Source of the DNA: Roseomonas sp. CECT 9278
GTDB taxonomy: Bacteria; Pseudomonadota; Alphaproteobacteria; Acetobacterales; Acetobacteraceae
NCBI RefSeq assembly: GCF_918698155.1
Contig: NZ_CAKKLX010000001.1
Coordinates: 182,406-246,405, forward strand
DNA: 64,000 nucleotides
Reading direction: 5' to 3'
The notes under the pieces were generated by a model. It did not search any database. It worked only from the letters and a program-made list of their open reading frames with translations, and was not told the DNA's origin. The position numbers and the translations under genes are program-made. Of the stretch, positions 1 to 8,839 are shown piece after piece; position 1 is the stretch's first letter, and each line of letters opens with the position of its first letter.

Positions 1-1
1 C

Positions 2-70
2 CAGGCGAGTGCGGCGACGCTCGACGCGATCCGCCGCGGCGGCAGCGCCACCTCCATCGTGCGGGGCTAG
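2..70 (+). CDS. C-terminal end of a CDS cut by the window edge, probably a phage tail protein
   Basis: An open frame enters from the left edge and stops with TAG at 68-70, four bases before the next start. Only 22 residues are visible; they end in a Gly/Ser-rich stretch (RRGGSATSIVRG). The position directly upstream of tail genes would suit a tape-measure or tail-assembly protein, but that is inferred from gene order only. Confidence 0.45.
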   Translation, partial: QASAATLDAIRRGGSATSIVRG

Positions 71-74
71 GGTC

Positions 75-761
75 ATGACGGAATATGCCTGGCCCGCCAC
101 GCTGCGGCCGTCGCGGCTGAGCTTCTATCTGCAGCACAACACGCTGCGCTTCGTCTCGCCCGTCACCCGCGCCACGCAGGTTCTGCGACGGGAGGGCGCG
201 CGCTGGGTGGCGGAGGCCAGCTTCGAGCCGCTCGGCCGCGTCCAGGCCGGGGTGATGGACGGGCTGCTGGCGGCACTGGCGGGATCCGCCAACACGGTGC
301 GCATCTGGGATTGGCGGCGCGAGTACCGCACCGGTGATCCGCGCAGCCAGGGCGACGTGCCGACTGGGCCGTACTCCTTCTCGGACGCCACCATCTTCAC
401 GGACGGCACCGGGCTGGTGGTGGGGTCTGGCAATCCGTCGCTGGCGGCCGGCGCACCTCGTGGGGCGCTGTCCATCGTCACGCAGGGCTGGTGGCCGAGC
501 ACGGTGGCGGTCGGTGCGGGCGACTACATCGGGCTTGGCGGCCGGCTCTACATCGCCACTGCCGCGGTCGCCGCCTCCGGCGCGGGCACCGCCAGCATCG
601 CGATCGCGCCGCCGCTGCGCGCCGCGGTGGTGGTGGGCGAGCCACTGATCCTCTCCCTGCCAAGCGTGCCAATGCGGCTGGTGTCGGACGACGAGGCGGC
701 GAACCCGACGCGGCCCGGGCCCTTCGCCGCCGTCACCATCCGCATGGAGGAGGCTTTGTGA
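75..761 (+). CDS. Phage tail protein (structural, unknown exact role)
   Basis: This 228-residue protein opens a tightly packed tail module. The start at 75 is preferred over one at 9 because 75 lies just after the stop of the preceding frame and begins a good protein (MTEYAWPATLRPS). The sequence is rich in beta-strand-forming and Gly/Ala/Val residues, typical of tail structural proteins, with no catalytic motif. It overlaps the next gene by one base (TGATG), indicating translational coupling. Phage origin is inferred from the J-like and tailspike genes downstream; exact family not recognised. Confidence 0.7.
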   Translation: MTEYAWPATLRPSRLSFYLQHNTLRFVSPVTRATQVLRREGARWVAEASFEPLGRVQAGVMDGLLAALAGSANTVRIWDWRREYRTGDPRSQGDVPTGPYSFSDATIFTDGTGLVVGSGNPSLAAGAPRGALSIVTQGWWPSTVAVGAGDYIGLGGRLYIATAAVAASGAGTASIAIAPPLRAAVVVGEPLILSLPSVPMRLVSDDEAANPTRPGPFAAVTIRMEEAL

Positions 762-1327
762 TGTCCGGCACCCCACGCCTCAGCAACCAGGCCGCCTCCG
801 CCGCCACCGCACCGATCGCAACACCGGTGGTCCTGGTCGAGCTCGATTTCGCCACCGGCCCCTTTCGCGTCTGGACCGGGCTCGGGCCGCTCGACTGGGC
901 GGGGAAGGTCTTCGAGGGTGCCGGCAGCATCGGCGCCATCTCGGATGTGGAGGAGACGGTGGAGTTGCGCGCCGTGCGGCTCACCCTCGCGCTCTCGCCG
1001 GTGCCGCAGGAGGTGGTGGATATCGCGCTGGCCGAGCGCAGCTATCGCCTGCGGCCGGTCACGCTGTGGGGCGCGCTGCTCGATGCGCAGGGGGCCTTCG
1101 TGGCGGACCCGTTCCCGCTCTGGGCGGGGTTGATGGACACGATGGAGGTGACCGACGGGGCCGAGCCCTCCGTGGCGCTGGCTTGCGAGAGCCGGCTGGT
1201 CGACCTCGAGCGTGCCGAGGTGCGGCGCTACACCGACGCCGACCAGCAGGCCGAGTATCCCGGCGATCGATTCTTCGAGTTCGTGCCGGCGCTCCAGGAG
1301 GCGGAGATCCGACTGCCGAACCAGTGA
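761..1327 (+). CDS. Phage tail protein (position of the GTA g13-type gene)
   Basis: The product is 188 residues. It sits just before a small DUF6950-like protein and the tip protein, the slot that a DUF2163-type protein holds in gene transfer agents and related phages; the family assignment is inference. It is mainly beta-rich, with a conserved-looking end (YPGDRFFEFVP near residues 170-180). Overlapping ends with both neighbours (TGATG and GTGA) show one operon. The last two thirds (from about base 938) recur in inverted orientation at 23060-23455 with roughly 92-93% identity by eye. Confidence 0.75.
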   Translation: MSGTPRLSNQAASAATAPIATPVVLVELDFATGPFRVWTGLGPLDWAGKVFEGAGSIGAISDVEETVELRAVRLTLALSPVPQEVVDIALAERSYRLRPVTLWGALLDAQGAFVADPFPLWAGLMDTMEVTDGAEPSVALACESRLVDLERAEVRRYTDADQQAEYPGDRFFEFVPALQEAEIRLPNQ

Positions 1328-1680
1328 GCCGGCTGCCGGACTGGCCGGAACGGCTCGCGGCGCTGATCAACGCGGCTGAGCACCGGCCTTTTGACGCGGC
1401 ACGCTGGAACTGCGGGCGCTTCGCCATGGCGGCGGTGGTGGCCTCCACAGGGCGGCGGCCGTCCTGGCAGCACTGTCCCACGCTCGCGGCGATGGCCGAC
1501 ACCGCGGGCTATCCGCGCGTACCGGTGCCGTTCGCCCGCGCTGGCGACGTGGTGCTGGCCGCCGACCCGGACCGCCTCGGCGTCGTGCTGGATGCCGGCC
1601 GCGCCGCCTTCGTCGGACGCGCGGGATTGCTGCACGCGCCGATCACGTCCTGCGCCGTGGCGTGGCGCATCGGCTGGTGA
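1324..1680 (+). CDS. Small phage tail-associated protein, DUF6950-like
   Basis: A GTG start overlaps the previous stop (GTGA), giving 118 residues. The N-terminus (SRLPDWPERLAALI) followed by a single Cys in RWNCGRFA resembles DUF6950 proteins, which commonly follow this type of tail gene and may be reduced relatives of NlpC/P60 tail peptidases. I do not see a full Cys-His-polar catalytic triad, so peptidase activity should not be assumed. The gene ends 14 bases before the tip protein gene. Confidence 0.65.
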   Translation: MSRLPDWPERLAALINAAEHRPFDAARWNCGRFAMAAVVASTGRRPSWQHCPTLAAMADTAGYPRVPVPFARAGDVVLAADPDRLGVVLDAGRAAFVGRAGLLHAPITSCAVAWRIGW

Positions 1681-1694
1681 GGGACTGACAGACC

Positions 1695-3716
1695 ATGCCC
1701 GTCGCCATCCCCTTCATCGCTGCCGCCGCGGGCGCCGCCGCCTCCGCCGTCATTGGGGGCGGCGTCCTGGGCGCCGTGGCCGCCGCCGGCGCCGCCCTGG
1801 TGGTGTCCGCCGTCGGTGCCGCCGTCTTCCGCCCCAAGTCGCCCTCCGCCGCCCGCAGCGCCAACGTCACGCCAGGGACCGACACCGGACCAGGCTCCGG
1901 CTTCGATCCCCGCACGCCCGGCGCCGGCCGCACCCAGTCCTTCCGCCAGCCGATCACCGAGCACCAGATCGTCTTCGGCCGCTGCCGCACCTCCGGCCCC
2001 GTGGTGTTCCTGCATTCCGCCACCGATGACGAGGGTCGCGCCGACGGCTTCCTGCACGTCGTCGTGGTGCTGGCCGCGCATCGCGTCCGCGCCATCGGCG
2101 AGGTGTTCCTCAACGGCACCGCCTCGACCGACGCGAAGTTCGCCGGCCTGCTGCGCATCGACCGCGCGCTCGGCGATCCCGGTCAGGCCGCCAATGCCAA
2201 TCTCGTGGCAGACACGGGAGGCCAGTGGACCGCGGCGCATCGCGGCCAGGGGCGCGCCTATCTCGCCGTGCGGCTCAAGCTGCGGCCCGAGGCCTTCCCC
2301 TCCGGTGCCCCCAGCCTATCCGCCATCGTCGAGGGGACGGACACCATCCTGGATCCGCGCACCGGTGCCACCGGCTGGTCCGACAATCCGGCGCTGTGCC
2401 TGGCCTGGTACCTGACCTCGCCCTTTGGGTGGCGCGCAGCCTGGGCGGATATCGACCTGCCGGCGCTCATGGCCGCGGCCAACATCTGCGACGAGATCAT
2501 GGGCCGGCGCGATGCCACCGCCGAGCGCCGCTACACGGTGAACGGTGCGGTCACCCTCGGCGAGGGCAAGATCGCCATCACCCGCAAGCTGGTCGCCGCC
2601 ATGGCGGGCGCGCTGGTCGTGTCGGGCGGCCGCTTCTACATCCACGCGGGGGCGCCGGCGCTGCCGGCCGCCACGCTCACCTCGGATGATCTGCGTGGCG
2701 ACGTCACCATCGTCGGCTCGCGCCCGCGGCGCGATCTCTTCAACGGGGTACGCGCCGTCTATGTCGAGCCCGCCGCGGCCTGGCAGCCGACCGATGCGCC
2801 GCCGCTGCTCGCCAGCAACTACGTCACCGAGGATGGCGGTGAGGCGATCTACCGCGACATGGAATTCCCGCTCACCACCTCGGCCGCGACCGTGCAGCGC
2901 CTGATGAAAATCGAGCTGGAGCGCAACCGCCGCCAGCGCGAGGTGGCGATGCAGGCCAACCTCTCGGCACTGCGGCTGCGGCCATGGGACGGCGTGACGG
3001 TGGCGCTGGAGCGGCTGACGCCATTCCCGGCGCGGGTCACGGGCTGGGCACTGGCGCCAGATGGCGGGGTGAACCTGCAATTGGCCGAGGAGGATCCCGC
3101 CGTCTGGGCATGGAACCCGGCAACGGATGAGCGCGCGACGGGGCAGAACCCGTCCGTGGTGCTGCCGAATCCAGGCGTGATCGCCGCGCCTGCCGCGATC
3201 CTGGTGGAGACGCCGATCGGGACGTCGTTCACAGCGATCGCGGTGTCCTGGTCCGCAGTGGGCTCGGCCTATCTCGCCGGCTACGAGATCGAGCTTCGGC
3301 CGGCCTCGGTGGCGGTCTGGCAGGGCTACGCCGGCGGGTTCGGCGCCACCGCCGTCGCCATTCCCACGACTGAGCCGACCGCCTTCCGAGCGCGGGCGCA
3401 GGCGCGCAGCGGGGCGGTGTCGGGCTGGCGCGAGGCGCTGGTCCCGGCCGACGCCTCGGGCCTGGCCGCGACCGGTATTGTTGGCGGCGTGCGCCTATCG
3501 GGCGGCTTTCCCGCGGACGGGGTGCGGCTGCAGGTGTTCGAGGCGAGCAGCGCCAGCCTCGCCGCCGCCACCAAGCTGGCCAGCGAGCCGACCGCACTGC
3601 CCTGGGACCGCATCGGCCTCACCACCGGCCAGGCCCGCTGGTACTGGCTCCGCAGCGTCTCGGCCGAAGGCAACGTCTCCGCCTTCGCCGGTCCGGTCAC
3701 CGCCACCGCCCTCTGA
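1695..3716 (+). CDS. Phage tail tip / host-specificity (J-like) protein
   Basis: The product is 673 residues. The N-terminus is a long Gly/Ala/Val hydrophobic stretch (about residues 5-35), as in many tail tip attachment proteins. A central part (roughly residues 60-440) resembles the phage tail tip domain of J/GTA-hub proteins, including a block around GWRAAWADIDLPALM. The C-terminal part has fibronectin-like repeats with evenly spaced Trp/Tyr. A J-like protein contacts the host receptor at the tail tip. The gene is followed 12 bases later by the tailspike gene. Confidence 0.8.
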   Translation: MPVAIPFIAAAAGAAASAVIGGGVLGAVAAAGAALVVSAVGAAVFRPKSPSAARSANVTPGTDTGPGSGFDPRTPGAGRTQSFRQPITEHQIVFGRCRTSGPVVFLHSATDDEGRADGFLHVVVVLAAHRVRAIGEVFLNGTASTDAKFAGLLRIDRALGDPGQAANANLVADTGGQWTAAHRGQGRAYLAVRLKLRPEAFPSGAPSLSAIVEGTDTILDPRTGATGWSDNPALCLAWYLTSPFGWRAAWADIDLPALMAAANICDEIMGRRDATAERRYTVNGAVTLGEGKIAITRKLVAAMAGALVVSGGRFYIHAGAPALPAATLTSDDLRGDVTIVGSRPRRDLFNGVRAVYVEPAAAWQPTDAPPLLASNYVTEDGGEAIYRDMEFPLTTSAATVQRLMKIELERNRRQREVAMQANLSALRLRPWDGVTVALERLTPFPARVTGWALAPDGGVNLQLAEEDPAVWAWNPATDERATGQNPSVVLPNPGVIAAPAAILVETPIGTSFTAIAVSWSAVGSAYLAGYEIELRPASVAVWQGYAGGFGATAVAIPTTEPTAFRARAQARSGAVSGWREALVPADASGLAATGIVGGVRLSGGFPADGVRLQVFEASSASLAAATKLASEPTALPWDRIGLTTGQARWYWLRSVSAEGNVSAFAGPVTATAL

Positions 3717-3728
3717 TCGGAGAACGCC

Positions 3729-5561
3729 ATGCCGGCGCGCATCGACGACCTGCTGGTTCTCAACGCCAACCTCAACAAGAGCGACTTCGCGAAGTATCTG
3801 CGCGACCGCGAGGCCGTGCTGCCGACCGACTTTGGCGGGCTCGGCGATGGCGTGGCGAACGACCGCACCGCCATCCAGGCCTGCTTCGATCGCGCCGCGG
3901 CAGACCAGAAATTCGCCGTCATCCCGCCAGGCACCTGGAACGTGGGCAGCGGCGTGACCCTCGGCGGCGGCGCCCGCGGGCTGATCATGCGCGGCGTCAT
4001 CCGCTACACCGGCGCGGCCAATGCACCTGCCACCGTGCTGACGCTGGGCGATGGCGGCACCACGCGCAACGGCGAGAAGCTCTACGCCGGGCTGCAGGTG
4101 GTGCGGCAGACCCAGTCCGACTGGGCCTCCGAGGCCGATATCGGCATCTTGGTCCGCAACATCGACGCATCCGTGGTCGAGCTGCGCCTGGTCTCGGGCT
4201 TCACCATCGGGATGCGCACGCTGGGCGATGGGCGCGGCGTGGAGGACAGCACCTTTCACCTGCTGCGCATCCTGAACAACCGCTACGGCCTCGACATCCG
4301 CGCCGAGACGGCGACGGCGTGGAACACCTCGATCCGCTACTACGGCGGCCACTTCGCCCTCGCCACCGGCATCAACCCGACGATCGACCGCTACGGCATC
4401 CGCTTCTCGCGCGGCGCCGGTGGCTACAACAACCACAACCGGCACGTCTTCGACGGGCCCAACTTCGAGCTGCGGCAGCTCGACCCCAATGTCGCGATCC
4501 CCTTCCTGAACGAGACGGACGGCACCGCCATCATCGGGCGCGCGCTGCGCATGGAGGCCTGCTCGCCGATCGTGGCGCGGCACACCGGCAGCGCCACTGA
4601 CTGCGAATACGAGGTGGCCTGGGCCAATACCTATGCCGTGCGGATGGACTACACCTCGACCGCCGATCGCGCCGGCAATGCGGTGATCAACCGCCACCGC
4701 GCGCCCGCCTCGAGGCTGTTGCGCGTGCTGGAGGCTGTGCCGAACCTGCGCGCCGCGGCCTTCCGGCAGAGCGGCACCGAGATCGGTGTGGAGAGACTTG
4801 CGACGCTCGCCACCTCGACCACCGCGGCGACCACGCTGGCGGGACTGTGCTTCAACGGGCTGGATGGGATTGCGGCGACCGCCCGCGGGCTGCTGCTGGA
4901 TGCCAACCGGGGCATGGCCTTCGTGGTGGATACCTCCTCGGCCAAAGAGTTTGCGCTGGCGCATTGGCTGGTCGGAGGGGTCGATGGCGGGCGGCTCTTC
5001 GTGCGGGTGTTCGATGGCGCCGCGAATGTGAGGGAGAACATCGCCGGCGATGTGCTGGCCTCCGGCACCACCATGCAGTGGAACAGCCCGGCGAAGGGGT
5101 GGAACGCGGGCGCGGTGATGGCCGACGCCTCGTTGAATCGGCGGCAGACCATCCGGGTGGGTGCGGGCGTAGCCTTCGCGCAGGTGGGGATCGTGGGCTT
5201 TGACGGCCAGATCGAGCTCGAGGCGCTGAGGCTGTTCGGCCTTCCGGAGGCGGCACCGGCGGTGCTGTATGCGTGCCCCTCGGTGCCGGTGGGGACGCGC
5301 AGCCTGGCGCTGGAGACGTCCTGGGACCTGCCGAGCCTCACGGCAGGCGCGACGGCCAACATCGACGTGACCGTGCCTGGCGCGCGACGTGGCGATTATG
5401 CCGACGCCTCGCTCGACACCAGCAGCATCGCCTTCGTGCTCGACTGCCATGTGTGGTCGAACAACAGCGTCCGGGTCACCGCGCGGAACGTAAGCGCGTC
5501 AACAGTTGATCTCGCGGCGGCGGGTCTGTCGGTGCAGGTGACAAAGCGGCGCTTTCCGTAA
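3729..5561 (+). CDS. Tailspike-like protein with pectate-lyase-type beta-helix
   Basis: The product is 610 residues. Near residues 35-75 it has the pattern of pectate-lyase-superfamily tailspikes: DFGGLGDGVANDRTAIQA followed by a beta-strand and PPGTWNV. The long middle is compatible with a right-handed beta-helix rich in Asn/Gly/Thr. The C-terminal ~70 residues form a separate module (starts about TANIDVTVPG). The same module occurs as a fragment at 35847-36042, sharing a 46-base exact match. The role would be surface polysaccharide binding or cleavage; the enzyme residues cannot be named from sequence alone. Confidence 0.75.
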   Translation: MPARIDDLLVLNANLNKSDFAKYLRDREAVLPTDFGGLGDGVANDRTAIQACFDRAAADQKFAVIPPGTWNVGSGVTLGGGARGLIMRGVIRYTGAANAPATVLTLGDGGTTRNGEKLYAGLQVVRQTQSDWASEADIGILVRNIDASVVELRLVSGFTIGMRTLGDGRGVEDSTFHLLRILNNRYGLDIRAETATAWNTSIRYYGGHFALATGINPTIDRYGIRFSRGAGGYNNHNRHVFDGPNFELRQLDPNVAIPFLNETDGTAIIGRALRMEACSPIVARHTGSATDCEYEVAWANTYAVRMDYTSTADRAGNAVINRHRAPASRLLRVLEAVPNLRAAAFRQSGTEIGVERLATLATSTTAATTLAGLCFNGLDGIAATARGLLLDANRGMAFVVDTSSAKEFALAHWLVGGVDGGRLFVRVFDGAANVRENIAGDVLASGTTMQWNSPAKGWNAGAVMADASLNRRQTIRVGAGVAFAQVGIVGFDGQIELEALRLFGLPEAAPAVLYACPSVPVGTRSLALETSWDLPSLTAGATANIDVTVPGARRGDYADASLDTSSIAFVLDCHVWSNNSVRVTARNVSASTVDLAAAGLSVQVTKRRFP

Positions 5562-5618
5562 TTGCTCGTGCGCCGCCTTCGCATCATCCGCGCCGGCATC
5601 CTGCATTCATGCAGTACT

Positions 5619-6944
5619 CTACCGAGGCCAGCGCTGGTGCAGATCATCGATCACGAAGGCATGGCTGTGGCGGACTGCGCCTGTGGGATCCGGGCTCACA
5701 TCACCCAGATGCGCATGCCCAGGCGGAAGCCGATCGTGGATATGCTCGACCTCCGCCGCATCGTCCCTCGGCCACAGCAAAATGGCCGCGACCAGCCCCA
5801 TGGCGCCCAGCACCACCAGAATCAGGAAAGTGGCCGGCATCCCCGCCATGGCCCCGAAGCGCCCCGCCACTGGATAGGCGATCAACCAGCAGGCATGGCT
5901 GAGCGCGAACTGTGCAGCAAACAGCGCAGGTCGATCGCCCGCATGGGCCGAGCGCCGCAGGAGCCGCCCGCTTGGCGTCAGCACCAGGCCGTTTCCGAAG
6001 CCGAGCAGCATCCATAGCGGCAGCAACATCGACCAACTCGGCACCAGCAGCCCGAGTAGCAGGCCAGCGACAAGCAGCCCGGCACCGGCCATCATGGCCG
6101 TGCGGTCGGTCATCACGCCATCCAGCAGCCGCGGCACGGCTAGGGCTGCGACCATCGAGCCCGCGCCATAGGCCGCCAGCGTCCAGCCCAACTCCGCCGC
6201 GCCTAACCCGAAGCCAACCCTGACGATCACCACCGTGTTCACGATCACCATCGCCCCGGCCATGGCGACGGTGACGTTCAGCGCCAGCAGCCCGCGCAGC
6301 CTTGGCGTGGCGAGGTAGATGCGCGCACCGCGCGTGATACGGCCCCACGCGCCCTCCTGCGTCGCCGGCGGCTTGGGCGAGGGCAGCACAACAGTCAGCA
6401 CCAGGGCGGCGGAGGCCACAAACCCCAGCGCATTTCCGGCGAACAGCCAATGGAAGCCGACCAGCCCAAGCAGCGCCGCGGCGATGGCAGGGCTCGCCAG
6501 CGCCTCAAGGTCATAAGCCAGCCGCGAGAGGGACAGCGCCTTGGTGTACTCGGCCTCCTCCGGAAGAATGTCGGGGATGGTCGCCTGGAAGGTCGGCGTG
6601 AAGGCGGCCGAGCCAGTTTGCAGCACGAAGATCAGCACATAGACCTGCCAGATCTCGGTCACGAAGGGCAGCGCCAGCGCGACCGCGGCGCGCAGCAGGT
6701 CGAGTGCCACCAGCAGGCTGCGGCGTGGCACCAGATGCACGAAGGCGCCCGCCACCGGCGCGATTCCCACATAGGCGATCATCTTGATGGCGAGCGCGGT
6801 GCCGAGCACCGCGCCTGCATCAGCACCCGCCAGGTCGAAGGCCAGCAGACCGAGCGCCACGGTCGCCAGACCCGTCCCGAGCAGGGACAGCACCTGCGCC
6901 GCGAACAGATGTCGATACGTCAGGTTGGCAAGCGGGCTGAGCAT
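5619..6944 (-). CDS. MFS efflux transporter, NreB-like (probable Ni/Co exporter)
   Basis: The product is 441 residues with about 12 hydrophobic segments and the MFS loop pattern. The C-terminal tail after the last membrane segment is histidine-rich (HIHDRLPPGHAHLG then RHSHAF), as known for NreB nickel exporters. It ends a minus-strand cluster divergent from a CsoR/RcnR-type metal repressor, which supports a metal export role. Metal identity (nickel or cobalt) is inference. It converges on the tail module, with 57 bases between. Confidence 0.75.
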   Translation of the reverse strand: MLSPLANLTYRHLFAAQVLSLLGTGLATVALGLLAFDLAGADAGAVLGTALAIKMIAYVGIAPVAGAFVHLVPRRSLLVALDLLRAAVALALPFVTEIWQVYVLIFVLQTGSAAFTPTFQATIPDILPEEAEYTKALSLSRLAYDLEALASPAIAAALLGLVGFHWLFAGNALGFVASAALVLTVVLPSPKPPATQEGAWGRITRGARIYLATPRLRGLLALNVTVAMAGAMVIVNTVVIVRVGFGLGAAELGWTLAAYGAGSMVAALAVPRLLDGVMTDRTAMMAGAGLLVAGLLLGLLVPSWSMLLPLWMLLGFGNGLVLTPSGRLLRRSAHAGDRPALFAAQFALSHACWLIAYPVAGRFGAMAGMPATFLILVVLGAMGLVAAILLWPRDDAAEVEHIHDRLPPGHAHLGDVSPDPTGAVRHSHAFVIDDLHQRWPR

Positions 6945-6967
6945 GACGTTTCTGGCTCCGTGGCGAT

Positions 6968-6991
6968 CCCCGCCGGCCGAAGCCGGCGGGG
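6968..6991 (-). terminator. GC-rich hairpin between the anchor-protein gene and the MFS gene
   Basis: A perfect 10-bp stem (CCCCGCCGGC / GCCGGCGGGG) with a CGAA tetraloop lies between the stop at 6999 and the start at 6944 on the minus strand. No T-run follows, so it may attenuate or stabilise mRNA rather than terminate fully. Confidence 0.45.
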
Positions 6992-6998
6992 GCCAGTA

Positions 6999-7646
6999 TC
7001 AGGGGCGGATGATGCGTGCGTAATCGCCCGTTGTGCGCAGCGTGACGCTGACATCACGGCCGGAGCGGTTGCGCCAGAACCAGCCATGGGTGCCGTCGAA
7101 GATGGCGGTGAACTCGCCCTGTTCGCCGGACGAGCCGCGGCCGTTGCGATAGCTGTGCGCGGCGTTCCGCCCGGGGTTGGGCGGCTCGCCATGCAGGTCG
7201 AAATTGACCGGACCCGTGGCGGTCCAGCTGTAGCTGGCTCGGGCGCCACGCCGCATGTCGAGCTTCACTTCCAGGCCCTGGTTCGGCCGGAGCGTGATGG
7301 TGGTCTCGTCGGTCCGAGACGCGGCGGCCGGCGCCGGGGTCTGTGCAGCGGCCGAGCGGATGAACAGCCCTGCGAATATCGCCCCCGGCAGGCTGGAACG
7401 CGGGCCTGGTGTTGCGGCCGGTGGCACGCGGTCTGCCTCGGCCTCGGCTGCCAACTGCATCTTCAACTCGCCCATCTCGGTCAGGCCAAGCGGGCGCCCG
7501 ATGCCGGTCGGATCGATGCCGTATTCCGCCGGCAGCACGACGGTCACGAGGATGCCGGCCGCCGTCACGATGGCGATGGCGGTCGAGCGCAGCAACTGCT
7601 TCGAGGACGGCAGTTCGGCGCGGGTCGGAAGGTCGGTGTTGTACAT
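6999..7646 (-). CDS. Membrane-anchored protein of the metal cluster
   Basis: The product is 215 residues. It has a short cytoplasmic N-terminus, one membrane helix (about residues 20-42, IAIVTAAGILVTVVL), a Pro/Ala linker, and a soluble C-terminal beta-rich domain of about 100 residues with conserved-looking Trp and Gly (GTHGWFWRN). Similar single-pass proteins are found beside HupE/UreJ and MFS genes in alphaproteobacterial metal clusters. The biochemical role is unknown. The neighbour upstream ends 12 bases away, so the genes are likely cotranscribed. Confidence 0.65.
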   Translation of the reverse strand: MYNTDLPTRAELPSSKQLLRSTAIAIVTAAGILVTVVLPAEYGIDPTGIGRPLGLTEMGELKMQLAAEAEADRVPPAATPGPRSSLPGAIFAGLFIRSAAAQTPAPAAASRTDETTITLRPNQGLEVKLDMRRGARASYSWTATGPVNFDLHGEPPNPGRNAAHSYRNGRGSSGEQGEFTAIFDGTHGWFWRNRSGRDVSVTLRTTGDYARIIRP

Positions 7647-7658
7647 GTCAGGGATTCC

Positions 7659-8381
7659 TCAGGAGACGAACCAGCCGGTGAGCTGATAGCCGATCAGCAC
7701 GAACCCAGCGGTCATCATGACGACGTTGGCGGTATAGGCGTGGCGCAGGAAACTTGGGCTGCGACGCCAGAAGCCCATGGCGATGAGAATGGCGCCGAGC
7801 GCCAGCAACTGCCCAACCTCGACGCCGACGTTGAACGCCAGCAGGTTCGGCAGCAGCCCATCGGGCGAGATGTTGTAGTCGAGGATCTTCGAGGACAGGC
7901 CGAAGCCGTGGCAGAAGCCGAAGATCAGCGTCGCCAGTTTGGTGTTCGGCTGGTAGCCGAGCCAGCGCTGGAAAGCGCCGAGATTATCGAGCGCCTTGTA
8001 GACGATCGAGAAGCCGATGATGGCATCGATCAGGTAGCTGTTGATCCCGATGCCGAAATAGACGCCGGCCAGCATCGTGGTCGAATGGCCGAGCGCGAAC
8101 AGGCTCACATAGAGGGCGATGTGCTGCAGCCGGTATAGGAAGAAGATCACCCCGAACAGGAACAGGATGTGGTCGTAGCCGGTCACCATGTGCTTGGCGC
8201 CCAGATAGACGAAGGGCAGCAGGTGAACGCCGGTGATCTCCTGGATGTAGCCCTTGTCACCCTCGGCGACGGCATGGGCGAGCGCCTCTGTGGTGGCACC
8301 CAGCAGGGTGAGGCCGAGGATGCACAGGCATAGCCATGGAATTCGCGACAGGCGCGCGGCGCCCGCGATGATGGGATTCAT
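7659..8381 (-). CDS. HupE/UreJ family membrane protein
   Basis: The start at 8381 gives 240 residues beginning with a signal-like hydrophobic segment; an upstream ATG at 8435 would add 18 unconvincing residues. There are 6-7 membrane helices with polar, His-containing motifs (GYDHILFLFG, ALGHSTTML, GFCHGFGLS) that fit the HupE/UreJ family of nickel/cobalt permease accessory proteins. Such proteins are tied to metal uptake or handling, so its position with an export pump and metal sensor suggests cobalt/nickel homeostasis. Substrate not proven. Confidence 0.8.
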   Translation of the reverse strand: MNPIIAGAARLSRIPWLCLCILGLTLLGATTEALAHAVAEGDKGYIQEITGVHLLPFVYLGAKHMVTGYDHILFLFGVIFFLYRLQHIALYVSLFALGHSTTMLAGVYFGIGINSYLIDAIIGFSIVYKALDNLGAFQRWLGYQPNTKLATLIFGFCHGFGLSSKILDYNISPDGLLPNLLAFNVGVEVGQLLALGAILIAMGFWRRSPSFLRHAYTANVVMMTAGFVLIGYQLTGWFVS

Positions 8382-8442
8382 GAGGTGAGACCGCTCAGCT
8401 GAGATAAGGAAGGGATCGTCCGAAGACGGCGGCACGGGCAGC

Positions 8443-8757
8443 TCAGCCGAGCCCGCGGGGCGGACGTTCCATCCTGCTGTTTGGCCCTGGCGTCAGGCCC
8501 TCCTGCCCCAGGATTGCGAGCCGGGTACGCGGCATCCATCGCGGCACCAGGGAGGTCGAACGCACGGTCACCGCCTCATGCACATGGTCTGTGATCGCAT
8601 GATCGACGGCATCGTGGGGCCCGGGCAGGTCGTGATCGTCCGTGGCGTGGATGTGGTCGGCAGCACCGTGCTTCGACACCGCGGCGATGGGCGGCGCGAA
8701 GGTGAAGACAAGCAGTGCCACGAGCAGCAGCCTGACGATGTGTCGAAACCCCCTCAT
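8443..8757 (-). CDS. Small His-rich exported protein
   Basis: The product is 104 residues. It has an N-terminal signal peptide (RLLLVALLVFTFAPPIAA, residues ~9-26), then a His/Asp-rich segment (HIHATDDHDLPGPHDAVDHA) that could bind divalent metal, then a basic Pro-rich tail. It is the first gene of the minus-strand metal cluster, close to the divergent repressor promoter. A periplasmic metal buffer is a reasonable guess; the family is not recognised. Confidence 0.6.
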   Translation of the reverse strand: MRGFRHIVRLLLVALLVFTFAPPIAAVSKHGAADHIHATDDHDLPGPHDAVDHAITDHVHEAVTVRSTSLVPRWMPRTRLAILGQEGLTPGPNSRMERPPRGLG

Positions 8758-8803
8758 GCCGCGCGGCTACCCCACTCCTGTGTTGCTCGCACTGGATAGC
8801 AGA

Positions 8804-8832
8804 TTGACGCTATCCCTACCAGGGGGATAGGA
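8804..8832 (+). promoter_or_regulatory. Putative promoter with overlapping metal-repressor operator
   Basis: TTGACG at 8804-8809 lies 17 bases before ATAGGA at 8827-8832. Between them is an inverted repeat, CTATCCC (8810-8816) and GGGATAG (8824-8830), around a G-tract. CsoR/RcnR-type repressors bind G/C tracts flanked by short AT-containing inverted repeats, so self-regulation and control of the divergent cluster are likely. The plus-strand leader would be almost absent. Confidence 0.5.
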
Positions 8833-8839
8833 CAGGCTC

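Noticed and set aside
3495..5450. 651-codon open frame antisense to the tailspike gene
   Set aside because: High-GC shadow frame; protein reads as Arg/Gly/Ala-biased without domain, and the tailspike gene on the other strand is clear.
6450..8138. 562-codon plus-strand frame across the metal cluster
   Set aside because: Spans three well-supported minus-strand genes; composition (Gln/Gly/Arg rich) is typical of a shadow frame.
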